27,852 bases of DNA from a virus. Below the pieces are notes generated by a model. The model ran no database searches and was not told the DNA's origin. It worked only from the letters and a program-made list of their open reading frames with translations. A program made the translations under genes and the position numbers. The stretch spans positions 1 through 27,852 of the IMG/VR virus record IMGVR_UViG_3300043773_000259. One strand, given 5' to 3'. Below, piece after piece: positions 20,262 to 26,687 of this stretch; position 1 is the stretch's first letter; the number at the start of each line of letters is the position of its first letter.

Positions 20262-21709
20262 TTATAGTATGGTTCTCCAGTCTCTGGGTGTTTTAATTGC
20301 GCCTTCATTCTTGCTTCCCACTTCCACTTTCCAGTCTTGCTGATAAGGCGCAGCCATTTCTCGCCCTCGCAATAGCATTCGCAAACGCTGTGCAAAACAA
20401 ATCCCTTCTTCATTCCCTCTGGGTTCTGCTTGTGCATCCTGGCTAAATCTTCCAATGGAACATCCTTCTTTTTGTTCAAAATATCTGTACGCACTTGTTT
20501 TAATATAACATCCGGCATTATCTCTTGCGCTGGACCTTGGAACTTGAATCCACAACTTGGGCATTCTTTGAAGCTGTTATGGCAAAGATACTCGCAATTC
20601 GGGCATTTTTTATGAGGAGCAACACCTCCCTTTGCTGGCCGTTTCTCTAAGCTCCACAATCGATCTTCATGCCAGGGACCATGCGTTTCCATGTTGTTAC
20701 CGAAGTCAAGGATCGTGAAATTCTTCTTAGTTCCAGTCACCCGGCTACCACGACCAACCATCTGCAAATACAGAGCCAAACTTGTGGTCGCTCGATAAAG
20801 GATCACGACCTCCGTATCCGGATCATCAAATCCTGTCGTAAGAATGCCTACGTTACACAAAATTGCATCGGGTGTGTTCTTATACCAGCTAAGTATCAAT
20901 CGTCGCTCCTCGTTGCGCATTTCGCTATCTACGTGCATTACTGGCAGTCCTACTTCCTTCATCTTGCTGCATAGCTCAATCGAGCTTTCAATATTGCTAC
21001 TGAAGACCAGGGCCTTCTTCCCAGGGCAAACCTTCAGATAATTGCTGATGACTCCGCCGTACACTTTACGGTCGCTGTATGCCTTCCCCATTTGCGCAGC
21101 ATCGTACTCCCCTTTATACATACTGACGCCAGACAGGTCGACAGGAACGGTGTAGTAATTTGGCTCCGCCAGGTAGCCATCGTCTATCAGCTTCTGGATG
21201 CTGACCGATTCAACAATCTGCGTGTAGTACTTGGATAGGGATGTCTGCTTACCGACACGTATAGGGGTGGCGGTAGCTCCGATGACATACTGTTCTTTGT
21301 GCAAGTGCGGTAAAATCTTATCGAATGCTGTTTTGTGCGCCTCGTCAAATATTACGAGCTTCATCTGTTTCAGCAGATCACTCCACAACGGCGTGTAAAT
21401 TCTATTCTTCATCGTTTCGATCATGGCCACGTAGCAGTTCGCATCCTGGTACTTCTTATCTCCAGCCGTAATCTTGACCGGGTTCAGTTCAAACTGCTGC
21501 AGAGCGTAGTGCGTTTGGTTCATCAGCTCTTGACGATCCGTCAGGATCATGACCTTGTTGCCCTTGTCTATTGACTGCCGAGCCATATGGCTAAACATAA
21601 CGGTCTTCCCGCTGCCAGTAGGGCTGCACAGTATCAGCCGCTTGTGCTTTTCATTCCAATGCATCTTTATAGCCTTAACCGCTATGTTTTGGTATGGTCG
21701 TAGTTTCAT
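20153..21709 (-). CDS. SF2 DEAH-box helicase with zinc-ribbon C-terminus
   Basis: The product has 518 residues. The helicase core has Walker A PTGSGKT at 30-36, DEAH at 122-125, TATP at 146-149 (motif III), LTTGFDDPDTEVVILYRAT and motif VI QMVGRGSR at 316-323. It belongs to the SF2 ResIII/UvrB-like group. The C-terminal part has four cysteines, CPNCEYLC ... CPSCGF (C369, C372, C383, C386), that form a zinc ribbon. A further Cys-rich section (CECYCEGE, NRCKNCQNSD) lies near residues 420-500. It would unwind DNA for phage replication or recombination. Its start is directly beside the GTGGTAA cluster, and a VRR-NUC nuclease follows. The last 36 codons overlap that nuclease out of frame. Confidence 0.9.
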   Translation of the reverse strand: MKLRPYQNIAVKAIKMHWNEKHKRLILCSPTGSGKTVMFSHMARQSIDKGNKVMILTDRQELMNQTHYALQQFELNPVKITAGDKKYQDANCYVAMIETMKNRIYTPLWSDLLKQMKLVIFDEAHKTAFDKILPHLHKEQYVIGATATPIRVGKQTSLSKYYTQIVESVSIQKLIDDGYLAEPNYYTVPVDLSGVSMYKGEYDAAQMGKAYSDRKVYGGVISNYLKVCPGKKALVFSSNIESSIELCSKMKEVGLPVMHVDSEMRNEERRLILSWYKNTPDAILCNVGILTTGFDDPDTEVVILYRATTSLALYLQMVGRGSRVTGTKKNFTILDFGNNMETHGPWHEDRLWSLEKRPAKGGVAPHKKCPNCEYLCHNSFKECPSCGFKFQGPAQEIMPDVILKQVRTDILNKKKDVPLEDLARMHKQNPEGMKKGFVLHSVCECYCEGEKWLRLISKTGKWKWEARMKAQLKHPETGEPYYKCFQNRCKNCQNSDFNHSASFTTGITTPKSGAGYLQ

Positions 21710-21722
21710 AGGTTAATGTCCG

Positions 21723-21945
21723 GTGGTAAGAGTGGTAAGAGAGTGGTAAGAGTTTTAATCCAACTGTTACCACCAAAATATTGAGTTTGCAGTTTGCATA
21801 CGCTGTTTTTTGGCTCGGTGGTAAGAGTGGTAACTACTTTTAGTAAATAAACTATATTTATTATTATACACACATGACGCATGTATGTACGCATCATATA
21901 GGTTAACTTGCTAAAAACCGTTTCCACTCTTACCACTGTTACCAC
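21723..21945. repeat. Candidate replication origin: eight GTGGTAA repeats and AT-rich core
   Basis: Between the primase stop (21956) and the helicase start (21709) lie 246 bases without a credible gene. They hold eight copies of GTGGTAA. Five are direct: 21723-21729, 21732-21738, 21743-21749, 21818-21824 and 21827-21833. Three are inverted: 21767-21773, 21930-21936 and 21939-21945. Spacing in pairs is 9 bases, once 11. Longer matches such as GGTGGTAAGAGTGGTAA recur. A very AT-rich run (about 21840-21870, TTATTATTATAC) lies between the repeat groups. Iterons next to a primase and an AT-rich unwinding stretch are the classic make-up of a replication origin. A regulator's operator array is the alternative. 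Confidence 0.6.
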
Positions 21946-21955
21946 TTTTGTGTTT

Positions 21956-24157
21956 TTAGAAATTGGGTTCAGTCATGTTGACTTCTGCAAAAGTTCGCTT
22001 GGAGAGCAGGTAACAGCGTTTTGTGATGTTGCTGCCACGTTGCTTAATACTCTTCCGCTCAAACTTCATTTTCTTAAGGTATTGACCAACCTTGTAGATC
22101 GTTATGTTCGATGATCTCAATCCACTGGTGATTAGTATGTACTGGTAAACATCGGATGTCGTGAGCCATTCGGCTCCAGCGACAGTGCCGGGTGGCTCGT
22201 AGTACTTTTCAATCAACTCACCTTCCAGGCTGACTTGTAGATTCTGCTCTGTCTTTTCCTTTAGGTATTCGCAGTCCGTGCCTGTGAGCATCCAATCCGT
22301 AGGGTTGTCGTGATAATAGTGGTACAGCTCAATAAACAGGGCGGCTTTGTCTATGGCTTCATAGGCATCCCAATTTATATTGGTGATGTTGATAGGTATT
22401 ATTCGCCTGTTGCCGGTTGGATCGTTAATAACCTCCTCTTCATTTGACGTGCCGCACAGAACCGCATACCTAATTAGATCTTCGTGCGTTTTGCCGTAAG
22501 GCTTACGAACACTAAAAGTCTGTCGGCTGGATATCTCCTTGAGTTTCTTAGCCTCCATCTTGCTCTTTCCACCAAATTCGTCATCGCAGAGGATGATCTT
22601 CTTACACATCAAGATTTCATCATCCTTGCCTCCATCCAGCTTAGATTCTCCATAATATCCGCGTAGTTCTTCGGGTAACAGGTTACGGAAGAAATTGGTC
22701 TTACCGATGCCTTGTGGACCTGTTAGCACTAAGCAGATAATCGAGTACTGACCATGCATAGATGCGACGATGGATGTAAGCCATTTCGGTAGGAATCGCC
22801 TGATGTATGTGGAATCATGGACATCACTGCTAATGGTATCGCACATCCTTTCGATGTTGCCGGTAGGTCTTGATCGTTTCTGCTTATTAAACCACTCCTT
22901 AAACGGATCGTATTGGGGTGTCCATTCTGAATCGATAATGTCAAAGACCAGCTGCTTCTTAACCTTGCTCCCCTGTTGATCTATGGCTTCCAGGTAAATC
23001 GTGTTTAGAACCCGATCGTCGACAGGCTTGCCATCAAACTCGTACTGCCTAGTGACTTTGTTCATGCGAATGTTGTACGTGCTGATCTGCGCCTTAAGAG
23101 CGTCCAGCATCTCATCAGCTGAAGGCTTATCTATCTCTTTAGCCGGCATCAAGAACGTCTCGTTTACGCGCTCCCTTGCATCATTTATGCCCTCCTGTTC
23201 GAGCTGCTTCAAGGTCGCGCTCTTAGCTTTGTCCTCATCTGCCCATCCTCCCTGCTTACCGACTTTCAACCGGTTTGTTTGTGCGACCATCTGCACCCTA
23301 ACAGTCTCAGCTGTTTGTATATCGATGTTGGCGTTTTTGCATAGGTACATAAATGTCGCAAAGGTGACCTTGCCTCTGGTGCCTTTCAGTAAAACCGTGT
23401 ACTTTGAATCGCATGTCCTGAAGTCATATTTTAGCGACTGGCTGCTAACCAGGTGAAATAGATCTCGGCCTTCCTGGCTGTCTCCGTACTTAGTAACGAT
23501 GGCCATGCCGATCTTAACCCAGTCCTCATATGATTCGCACATATTGACACGCTTCTGCTGAATCTGGTCAGTGATGTACTTGATGTCTTTGTCGCTATGT
23601 ACGTATATAGTTTTAGGCAAAAACTTAGGTTTCTGTAAATACAGTTTAAATAATGGCGGCATTTTGTCTGCCTTGTATAAATCCGGATCATAGCTGACGT
23701 AACGCAGCCGTGTCACGTCCTTGCATGAAGCGTCAATAATTAAGTGGTAGTTGTCGGCTATGTACTTACTCAATCCAAGGAACGCATCCAGGTGTCGCTC
23801 CGGATCAATGCGAAACAGCAACGCCAATCCATATCCGCCGGTAGACGTGAAAACGCTATAGCTATACTTATCGTCGATCAGTGCCTGGCGTTTGGTTTGC
23901 AGGTCCGGGTTATCCTGCAGGTCAATGTCGATGCAGATGAATCCGCTGTGTTTGGTTAGGTTGTCGACATTCCGTTTGCTAAACTCCCCACTAAGGGTTA
24001 TGCATTCCAATGTCTCTTTTTTTACCTTGCCAATCCGGACGTTTGTGACCTGGTCCTCATAGGTGCCATTGCGGATGTTCTCCAGGAAGTTATCCAGCTG
24101 GACCAAAGACTTTGGCACAGTATCATGATGTGTTTTGAAAAAACTGCAGTTAATCAT
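21956..24157 (-). CDS. VirE/BT4734-like primase-helicase
   Basis: I choose ATG 24157 (MINCSFFKTHHDTVP), which fits the family's 'FFk...t.p..l..l...ir.G.yk..v..iR' beginning; the product is 733 residues. Residues 1 to about 190 form a BT4734-like domain related to archaeo-eukaryotic-type primases: FICIDIDLQ with D77 and D79, and STGGYGLALLFRID at about 105-119. A PriCT-like helical part follows at about 193-275 (RVNMCESYEDWVKIGMAIVTKYGD). The C-terminal half is a VirE/SF3-like ATPase: GPQGIGKT at 480-487, LCDDEFG at about 523-529 (Walker B), and CGTSNEEEVINDPTGNRRIIPI near 568-589. It would synthesise primers and unwind DNA at phage forks. It follows a hairpin terminator and precedes the GTGGTAA repeat gap. 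Confidence 0.88.
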   Translation of the reverse strand: MINCSFFKTHHDTVPKSLVQLDNFLENIRNGTYEDQVTNVRIGKVKKETLECITLSGEFSKRNVDNLTKHSGFICIDIDLQDNPDLQTKRQALIDDKYSYSVFTSTGGYGLALLFRIDPERHLDAFLGLSKYIADNYHLIIDASCKDVTRLRYVSYDPDLYKADKMPPLFKLYLQKPKFLPKTIYVHSDKDIKYITDQIQQKRVNMCESYEDWVKIGMAIVTKYGDSQEGRDLFHLVSSQSLKYDFRTCDSKYTVLLKGTRGKVTFATFMYLCKNANIDIQTAETVRVQMVAQTNRLKVGKQGGWADEDKAKSATLKQLEQEGINDARERVNETFLMPAKEIDKPSADEMLDALKAQISTYNIRMNKVTRQYEFDGKPVDDRVLNTIYLEAIDQQGSKVKKQLVFDIIDSEWTPQYDPFKEWFNKQKRSRPTGNIERMCDTISSDVHDSTYIRRFLPKWLTSIVASMHGQYSIICLVLTGPQGIGKTNFFRNLLPEELRGYYGESKLDGGKDDEILMCKKIILCDDEFGGKSKMEAKKLKEISSRQTFSVRKPYGKTHEDLIRYAVLCGTSNEEEVINDPTGNRRIIPINITNINWDAYEAIDKAALFIELYHYYHDNPTDWMLTGTDCEYLKEKTEQNLQVSLEGELIEKYYEPPGTVAGAEWLTTSDVYQYILITSGLRSSNITIYKVGQYLKKMKFERKSIKQRGSNITKRCYLLSKRTFAEVNMTEPNF

Positions 24158-24177
24158 AAAGTTTAAGATGTAGGTAG

Positions 24178-24212
24178 AAAAAAATACCCCGACTGTTCGC
24201 AGGCAGTCGGGG
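24178..24212 (-). terminator. Rho-independent terminator in the primase leader
   Basis: On the minus strand a perfect 9-bp GC-rich stem, CCCCGACTG at 24204-24212 paired with CAGTCGGGG at 24187-24195, encloses an eight-base loop. It is followed by TATTTTTTTC. This is a textbook intrinsic terminator in the reading direction. It lies after the early 73-residue gene and only 20 bases before the primase ATG. It thus either ends the early operon or acts as an attenuator for the primase message. Confidence 0.88.
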
Positions 24213-24277
24213 CAGGCCAAGGTAGCGGCTTTGCTTACGTCAATGCTCACCTGCGAAAATGGGCATCAACTCTATTA

Positions 24278-24285
24278 CAAATATA
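24278..24285 (-). promoter_or_regulatory. Bacteroidota-type -7 element before the primase leader
   Basis: The minus strand reads TATATTTG five bases downstream of the stop of the 73-residue gene. Transcripts would start near 24270 and carry a leader of about 110 bases with the terminator of 24178-24212 ahead of the primase ATG. No matching TTTG at -33 is visible. Confidence 0.45.
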
Positions 24286-24289
24286 GCAA

Positions 24290-24511
24290 TTATTCTCTCA
24301 CCTCGCCACGCCTATCGTGATCATCTGCAACTATCCGCATCGCGTCAATGACCGAGTTATCCATGTACGTTGCGGCAATCGCAAGGTCGTAAAACAACTG
24401 CACCAGTTCAGTAGCAGTAAGTTCGCTGTCGTCACTTTCGATGCTGATGCGCTTGCCGTCGATTTGCAGGCTTAGCTTTAAGCCGAGGTCAGAATGGGAG
24501 GTCGCTGCCAT
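24290..24511 (-). CDS. Small protein of unknown function
   Basis: The 73-residue acidic protein reads MAATSHSDLGLKLSLQIDGKRISIESDDSELTATELVQLFYDLAIAATYMDNSVIDAMRIVADDHDRRGEVRE. It has an N-terminal beta pair (LKLSLQIDGKRISIE) and a helical C-terminal half. It starts 23 bases inside the SSB-like gene and is the last gene before the primase leader. It has no recognised family. It is likely part of the early operon. Confidence 0.6.
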   Translation of the reverse strand: MAATSHSDLGLKLSLQIDGKRISIESDDSELTATELVQLFYDLAIAATYMDNSVIDAMRIVADDHDRRGEVRE

Positions 24512-24770
24512 TGTCTTGGATGTTTAGGTTATTGTGCGATTCTGCCTTCGGCTTGCCAGCGTAGTAGTCCGCGCTGTTCGGCGATGGCTGCTGCTTGACC
24601 TGCACGTTGCCGGCCAAGAACTCGCCCTTCGCTCCGTTCTTGACCCACAGGCTTACGCTGTATTCCTGTCCGTTCAGTAGCAGACTGCCCTTCCATCGTG
24701 GTGCGTTGGCGTTGGCTGATTGGTTGGTGAACACGCTGATGTCACCGTCTTTCTTTTGGTAATTGCTCAT
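24489..24770 (-). CDS. SSB/DUF736-like single-strand DNA-binding candidate
   Basis: I choose ATG 24770 (MSNYQKKDGDISVFTNQ), which has the CCAA leader (AACCAAACCAAACTATG). The product is 93 residues. The core KKDGDISVFTNQSANANAPRWKGSLLLNGQEYSVSLWVKNGAKGEFLAGNVQVKQQ resembles DUF736-type beta-barrel proteins ('i.lF.N.....kp...G...lnG..y..slW.k..k.g..fl.g'). The C-terminus ends in GSDLPF, like the acidic DDLPF tail that bacterial SSB proteins use to recruit partners. Together with the nearby primase and annealing protein, this suggests a small phage SSB. The family assignment is a pattern judgement. The ORF extends upstream to 24860, but that part lacks a leader. Confidence 0.6.
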   Translation of the reverse strand: MSNYQKKDGDISVFTNQSANANAPRWKGSLLLNGQEYSVSLWVKNGAKGEFLAGNVQVKQQPSPNSADYYAGKPKAESHNNLNIQDNGSDLPF

Positions 24771-24798
24771 AGTTTGGTTTGGTTTAAGTTGTGTAAAA

Positions 24799-25056
24799 TT
24801 ACGCATTGTGACTTTCCCACCAGTCGGCCGCTTTCTGCATTTGCCCAAGCAAGCCGCCATCGTGTTCGGTTCCTACGTGGTTGCGTAGGTCGTGAATGAT
24901 GGTCTTCTGACGCTCGTCAAATCCGATGTCGGTGTAGTGAACAGCAGGGATGTCGCCACTGTCATCGTCAAACCATTCGTGTGCGGAAAAGTACATTGGT
25001 ACTTCGAAGCTACCTGCTTCGGTTTCAATTTCAAATACAAATTCGATGTCGTTCAT
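24799..25056 (-). CDS. Small protein of unknown function
   Basis: The 85-residue acidic protein starts MNDIEFVFEIETEAGSFEVPMYFSAHEWFDDDSGDIPAVHYTDIGFDERQKTIIHDLRNHVG. It is beta-rich at the N-terminus, followed by a helix and a small Trp-rich end (AADWWESHNA). The ATG overlaps the upstream stop (ATGA) and has a CCAA leader (AACCAACCCAATT). No family is recognised. It belongs to the early block. Confidence 0.6.
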   Translation of the reverse strand: MNDIEFVFEIETEAGSFEVPMYFSAHEWFDDDSGDIPAVHYTDIGFDERQKTIIHDLRNHVGTEHDGGLLGQMQKAADWWESHNA

Positions 25057-25289
25057 AATTGGGTTGGTTTAAAGGTTATCGGTTTGTTTTTGTGTTCGCT
25101 ATTTGAATAGTAGCCAGTTGGGTTGTTGCAGTCCAAGATTTGAAACCAGTCAATGTTGTTATCATCGCACTCCACTAATTTATCACCCGCCTCAAATGCT
25201 TCGTCCAAAGTGTCGTAGGTTCCTGCATAATCTTCCAGTCCGTGGCAACTGTCGTAGTTGTTGCCTGCGATTAGTAAAAATTTATTCAT
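25053..25289 (-). CDS. Small phage protein of unknown function (KFLLIAGxxYD type)
   Basis: The 78-residue protein starts MNKFLLIAGNNYDSCHGLEDYAGTYDTLDEAFEAGDKLVECDDNNIDWFQILDCNNPTGYYSN. The 'fLLIaG..Y....g..D..G.ydtleEA' pattern is one I associate with small conserved phage and bacterial proteins of unknown function. The ATG follows a CCAA leader (CCCCAACCCAACT) and overlaps the stop of the alanine-repeat gene by ATGA. Its own C-terminus KPTQL is encoded by the next gene's leader. Confidence 0.62.
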   Translation of the reverse strand: MNKFLLIAGNNYDSCHGLEDYAGTYDTLDEAFEAGDKLVECDDNNIDWFQILDCNNPTGYYSNSEHKNKPITFKPTQL

Positions 25290-25783
25290 AGTTGGGTTGG
25301 GGTTAGAATTGAATTAACTTTTTGGATGATAAGGTCGCCAATGTACTTTCGGCAAATGTCAGCTGTTTGCAATCGATTTTCGATAGCGGCAGCGGCATAG
25401 GCAGCGGCATCGGCAGCGGCATAGGCAGCGGCAGCGGCATAGGCAGCGGCAGCGGCATAGGCAGCGGCATCGACAGCGGCATCGGCAGCGGCATAGGCAG
25501 CGTCTAACTCCTCACGTGTTGCCGTGCCTTCGCCAAAAGCAATCGCAGTGTCAACTGCTTTAAGGCTTCTATCGTCATTCATCAAGTGCCTAACGGTGTT
25601 GGCGCAGTGCCCTTTTGCAAGGGTTAATGGTTGCAGTCCAATATCGCATTTGGATGCGAGCCACAACAACCAATCGCCGCGGTGGCAGTCGGCTACGACC
25701 TGTTCAATTGTTTTATCGCCAGCCCAATCAATGGCGGTCTGGCAGGCTTCTAATGATTTAAGGTATTGATTAAAGGTTTTCAT
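25286..25783 (-). CDS. Imm-5-like (putative immunity) protein with alanine repeat
   Basis: I choose ATG 25783 (MKTFNQYLKSLEACQTAIDWAGDKT), which has the strongest CCAA leader (ACCAAACCAACC). The product is 165 residues. The opening (EACQTAIDWAG, then DCHRGDWLLWLASKCDI) fits the pattern of the Imm-5 family of putative immunity proteins, which are alpha-helical proteins with an 'AC..AidW' start that also occur in phages. Residues about 95-140 are Ala-rich with Tyr/Asp every three to five positions (AAYAAADAAVDAAAYAAAA...), encoded by tandem GCC/GCT-type repeats. The last part, ENRLQTADICRKYIGDLIIQKVN, is normal. Function is unknown. Copy-number changes in the repeat keep the frame. Confidence 0.68.
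   Translation of the reverse strand: MKTFNQYLKSLEACQTAIDWAGDKTIEQVVADCHRGDWLLWLASKCDIGLQPLTLAKGHCANTVRHLMNDDRSLKAVDTAIAFGEGTATREELDAAYAAADAAVDAAAYAAAAAYAAAAAYAAADAAAYAAAAIENRLQTADICRKYIGDLIIQKVNSILTPTQL
25386..25501. repeat. In-frame tandem repeat GGCAGCGGCATA/C within the Imm-5-like gene
   Basis: On the plus strand the 12-base unit GGCAGCGGCATA (or ATC) and 6-base halves GGCAGC recur about ten times with few changes (one GACAGC). Because all units are multiples of three, loss or gain changes the alanine helix by 2 or 4 residues without frameshift. It is coding, not a CRISPR. Confidence 0.85.
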
Positions 25784-26034
25784 TGGTTGGTTTGGTTTAG
25801 TTTGGACATCATTGCGACGCACTTGGTACGCTCTTCGGTCACGCCAAGGTTGTACGCGTTCTGCATGTCTTGCAGTGCGCTCCTGTACGCCTCCGCCCAG
25901 ACCGGGTAGAGGCGCGCCGAAACTTCAGGCGATACGTTTTGGAATAGCTGGCCAACGAGCGTCACGACCTTGCCAAGCTGCATGTTGTTGTGGGATAGCG
26001 ATACCATCGCTTCCACGCGTTCTTCAAGGCTCAT
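25780..26034 (-). CDS. Small helical protein of unknown function
   Basis: The 84-residue protein MSLEERVEAMVSLSHNNMQLGKVVTLVGQLFQNVSPEVSARLYPVWAEAYRSALQDMQNAYNLGVTEERTKCVAMMSKLNQTNQ is almost all helix. No family is recognised. It overlaps the upstream gene by ATGA. Its final residues N-Q-T-N-Q are exactly the reading of the next gene's AACCAAACCAACCAATG leader. It is an early gene. Confidence 0.62.
   Translation of the reverse strand: MSLEERVEAMVSLSHNNMQLGKVVTLVGQLFQNVSPEVSARLYPVWAEAYRSALQDMQNAYNLGVTEERTKCVAMMSKLNQTNQ
25784..25800 (-). promoter_or_regulatory. CCAA-type translation leader (best example)
   Basis: The bases ahead of ATG 25783 read CTAAACCAAACCAACCA. Similar A/C-only leaders lie before the starts at 26674 (ACCCAACCCAACCA), 25289 (CCCCAACCCAACT), 25056 (AACCAACCCAATT), 24770 (AACCAAACCAAACT), 19912 (AAACAAACCAACCA) and 27179 (CCAACTAAACCAACTAAAA). 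None has a GGAGG. It is likely an initiation enhancer for early genes, or the target of a phage or host factor. Confidence 0.55.
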
Positions 26035-26465
26035 CGGAAGGTTACAGTTAGCGTTGTCTTGGCTGGCTTCACTGGTACTACCGGCACAACTTCGCCAGTG
26101 TTCGGATCGACGATGGCGGCGGTTGTTGCCATGCGGAATGCGGTCTTGACCAGCTCTTGCCGAGCCTTCAAGCGTTCGGTCAACTCAACGCAGACTGGAT
26201 CCTGCGCAAAGTCAGGCACGTCGCGTGGTTCACGCAGCACTACCTTGGCACCAGCGAACGCGAACTCGCCCTTGCCGTGCATTGCGGCTGCATCCTTGGC
26301 TACTTCTTCTGTGCGCTCGATGATTGCCTCCAGCGCCTTGACAACCGCTTTGCAGCGGATGTGAACGGAGAGCGGATCGACGTTGCCGTCCATGACTTCG
26401 GCGGTGACGTGGTTGACAAAGGCTTCGATCTCGGCTCTGTCGATGTTGGTGGGCAGCGTCAGCAT
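26031..26465 (-). CDS. Conserved-type phage protein of unknown function
   Basis: The 144-residue protein begins MLTLPTNIDRAEIEAFVNHVTAEVMDGNVDPLSVHIRCKAVVKALEAIIERTEEVAKDAAAMHGKGEFAFAGAKVVLREPRDVPDFAQDPVCVELTERLKARQELVKTAFR. It is an acidic, helical start followed by a 'hGkgEf.f.gakv..re....ydf' core. I recognise this pattern from early proteins of Bacteroidota phages, usually beside recombination genes, but the function is not known to me. It ends in a strand (TLTVTFR) and overlaps the next gene by ATGA. It starts seven bases before the upstream stop. Confidence 0.65.
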   Translation of the reverse strand: MLTLPTNIDRAEIEAFVNHVTAEVMDGNVDPLSVHIRCKAVVKALEAIIERTEEVAKDAAAMHGKGEFAFAGAKVVLREPRDVPDFAQDPVCVELTERLKARQELVKTAFRMATTAAIVDPNTGEVVPVVPVKPAKTTLTVTFR

Positions 26466-26674
26466 TGGTCACCTCCTTTCAGTGCGTTAATGAATGCCTC
26501 TCTGTCCTTCAGCTGCGATGCCTTAAACCGCATCTTCATCTGGTGCAGTTCGTAGTTAAATCGGCCACGCTCCTCGCGTTGCTTGATGCTAAAGCGTGAT
26601 AGCTCCAGCTTGAATTGTTGATCTGTCATTGCCTTTTTCGGCAGTGGGGTGAAGGTGATTGTTTCTGTGTTCAT
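26459..26674 (-). CDS. Small basic protein of unknown function
   Basis: The 71-residue protein MNTETITFTPLPKKAMTDQQFKLELSRFSIKQREERGRFNYELHQMKMRFKASQLKDREAFINALKGGDQC is basic with a long predicted coiled helix. A CCAA leader (CCCAACCCAACC) precedes ATG 26674. No family is recognised. It lies between the annealing-protein candidate and the 144-residue early gene, so a recombination-accessory role is possible. Confidence 0.6.
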   Translation of the reverse strand: MNTETITFTPLPKKAMTDQQFKLELSRFSIKQREERGRFNYELHQMKMRFKASQLKDREAFINALKGGDQC

Positions 26675-26687
26675 TGGTTGGGTTGGG

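Noticed and set aside
21706-21945. A 79-codon minus-strand frame across the repeat gap between primase and helicase
   Set aside because: Its sequence is dictated by the GTGGTAA repeats (repeated TTLTT, VVTTLTT), it lacks a leader and any family pattern, and the region is better read as origin or operator DNA.
24158-24250. N-terminal extension of the primase from GTG 24250
   Set aside because: It would translate through an intrinsic terminator hairpin and has no leader; the family start fits ATG 24157. It is kept only as a side note in the attenuator finding.
25386-25501. The repeat array taken as a CRISPR or other non-coding repeat
   Set aside because: Units are 6-12 bases with no spacers and stay in frame inside a credible gene.
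25322-25507. A plus-strand 61-codon GSGIG-repeat frame
   Set aside because: It is the complementary reading of the alanine repeat with no leader.
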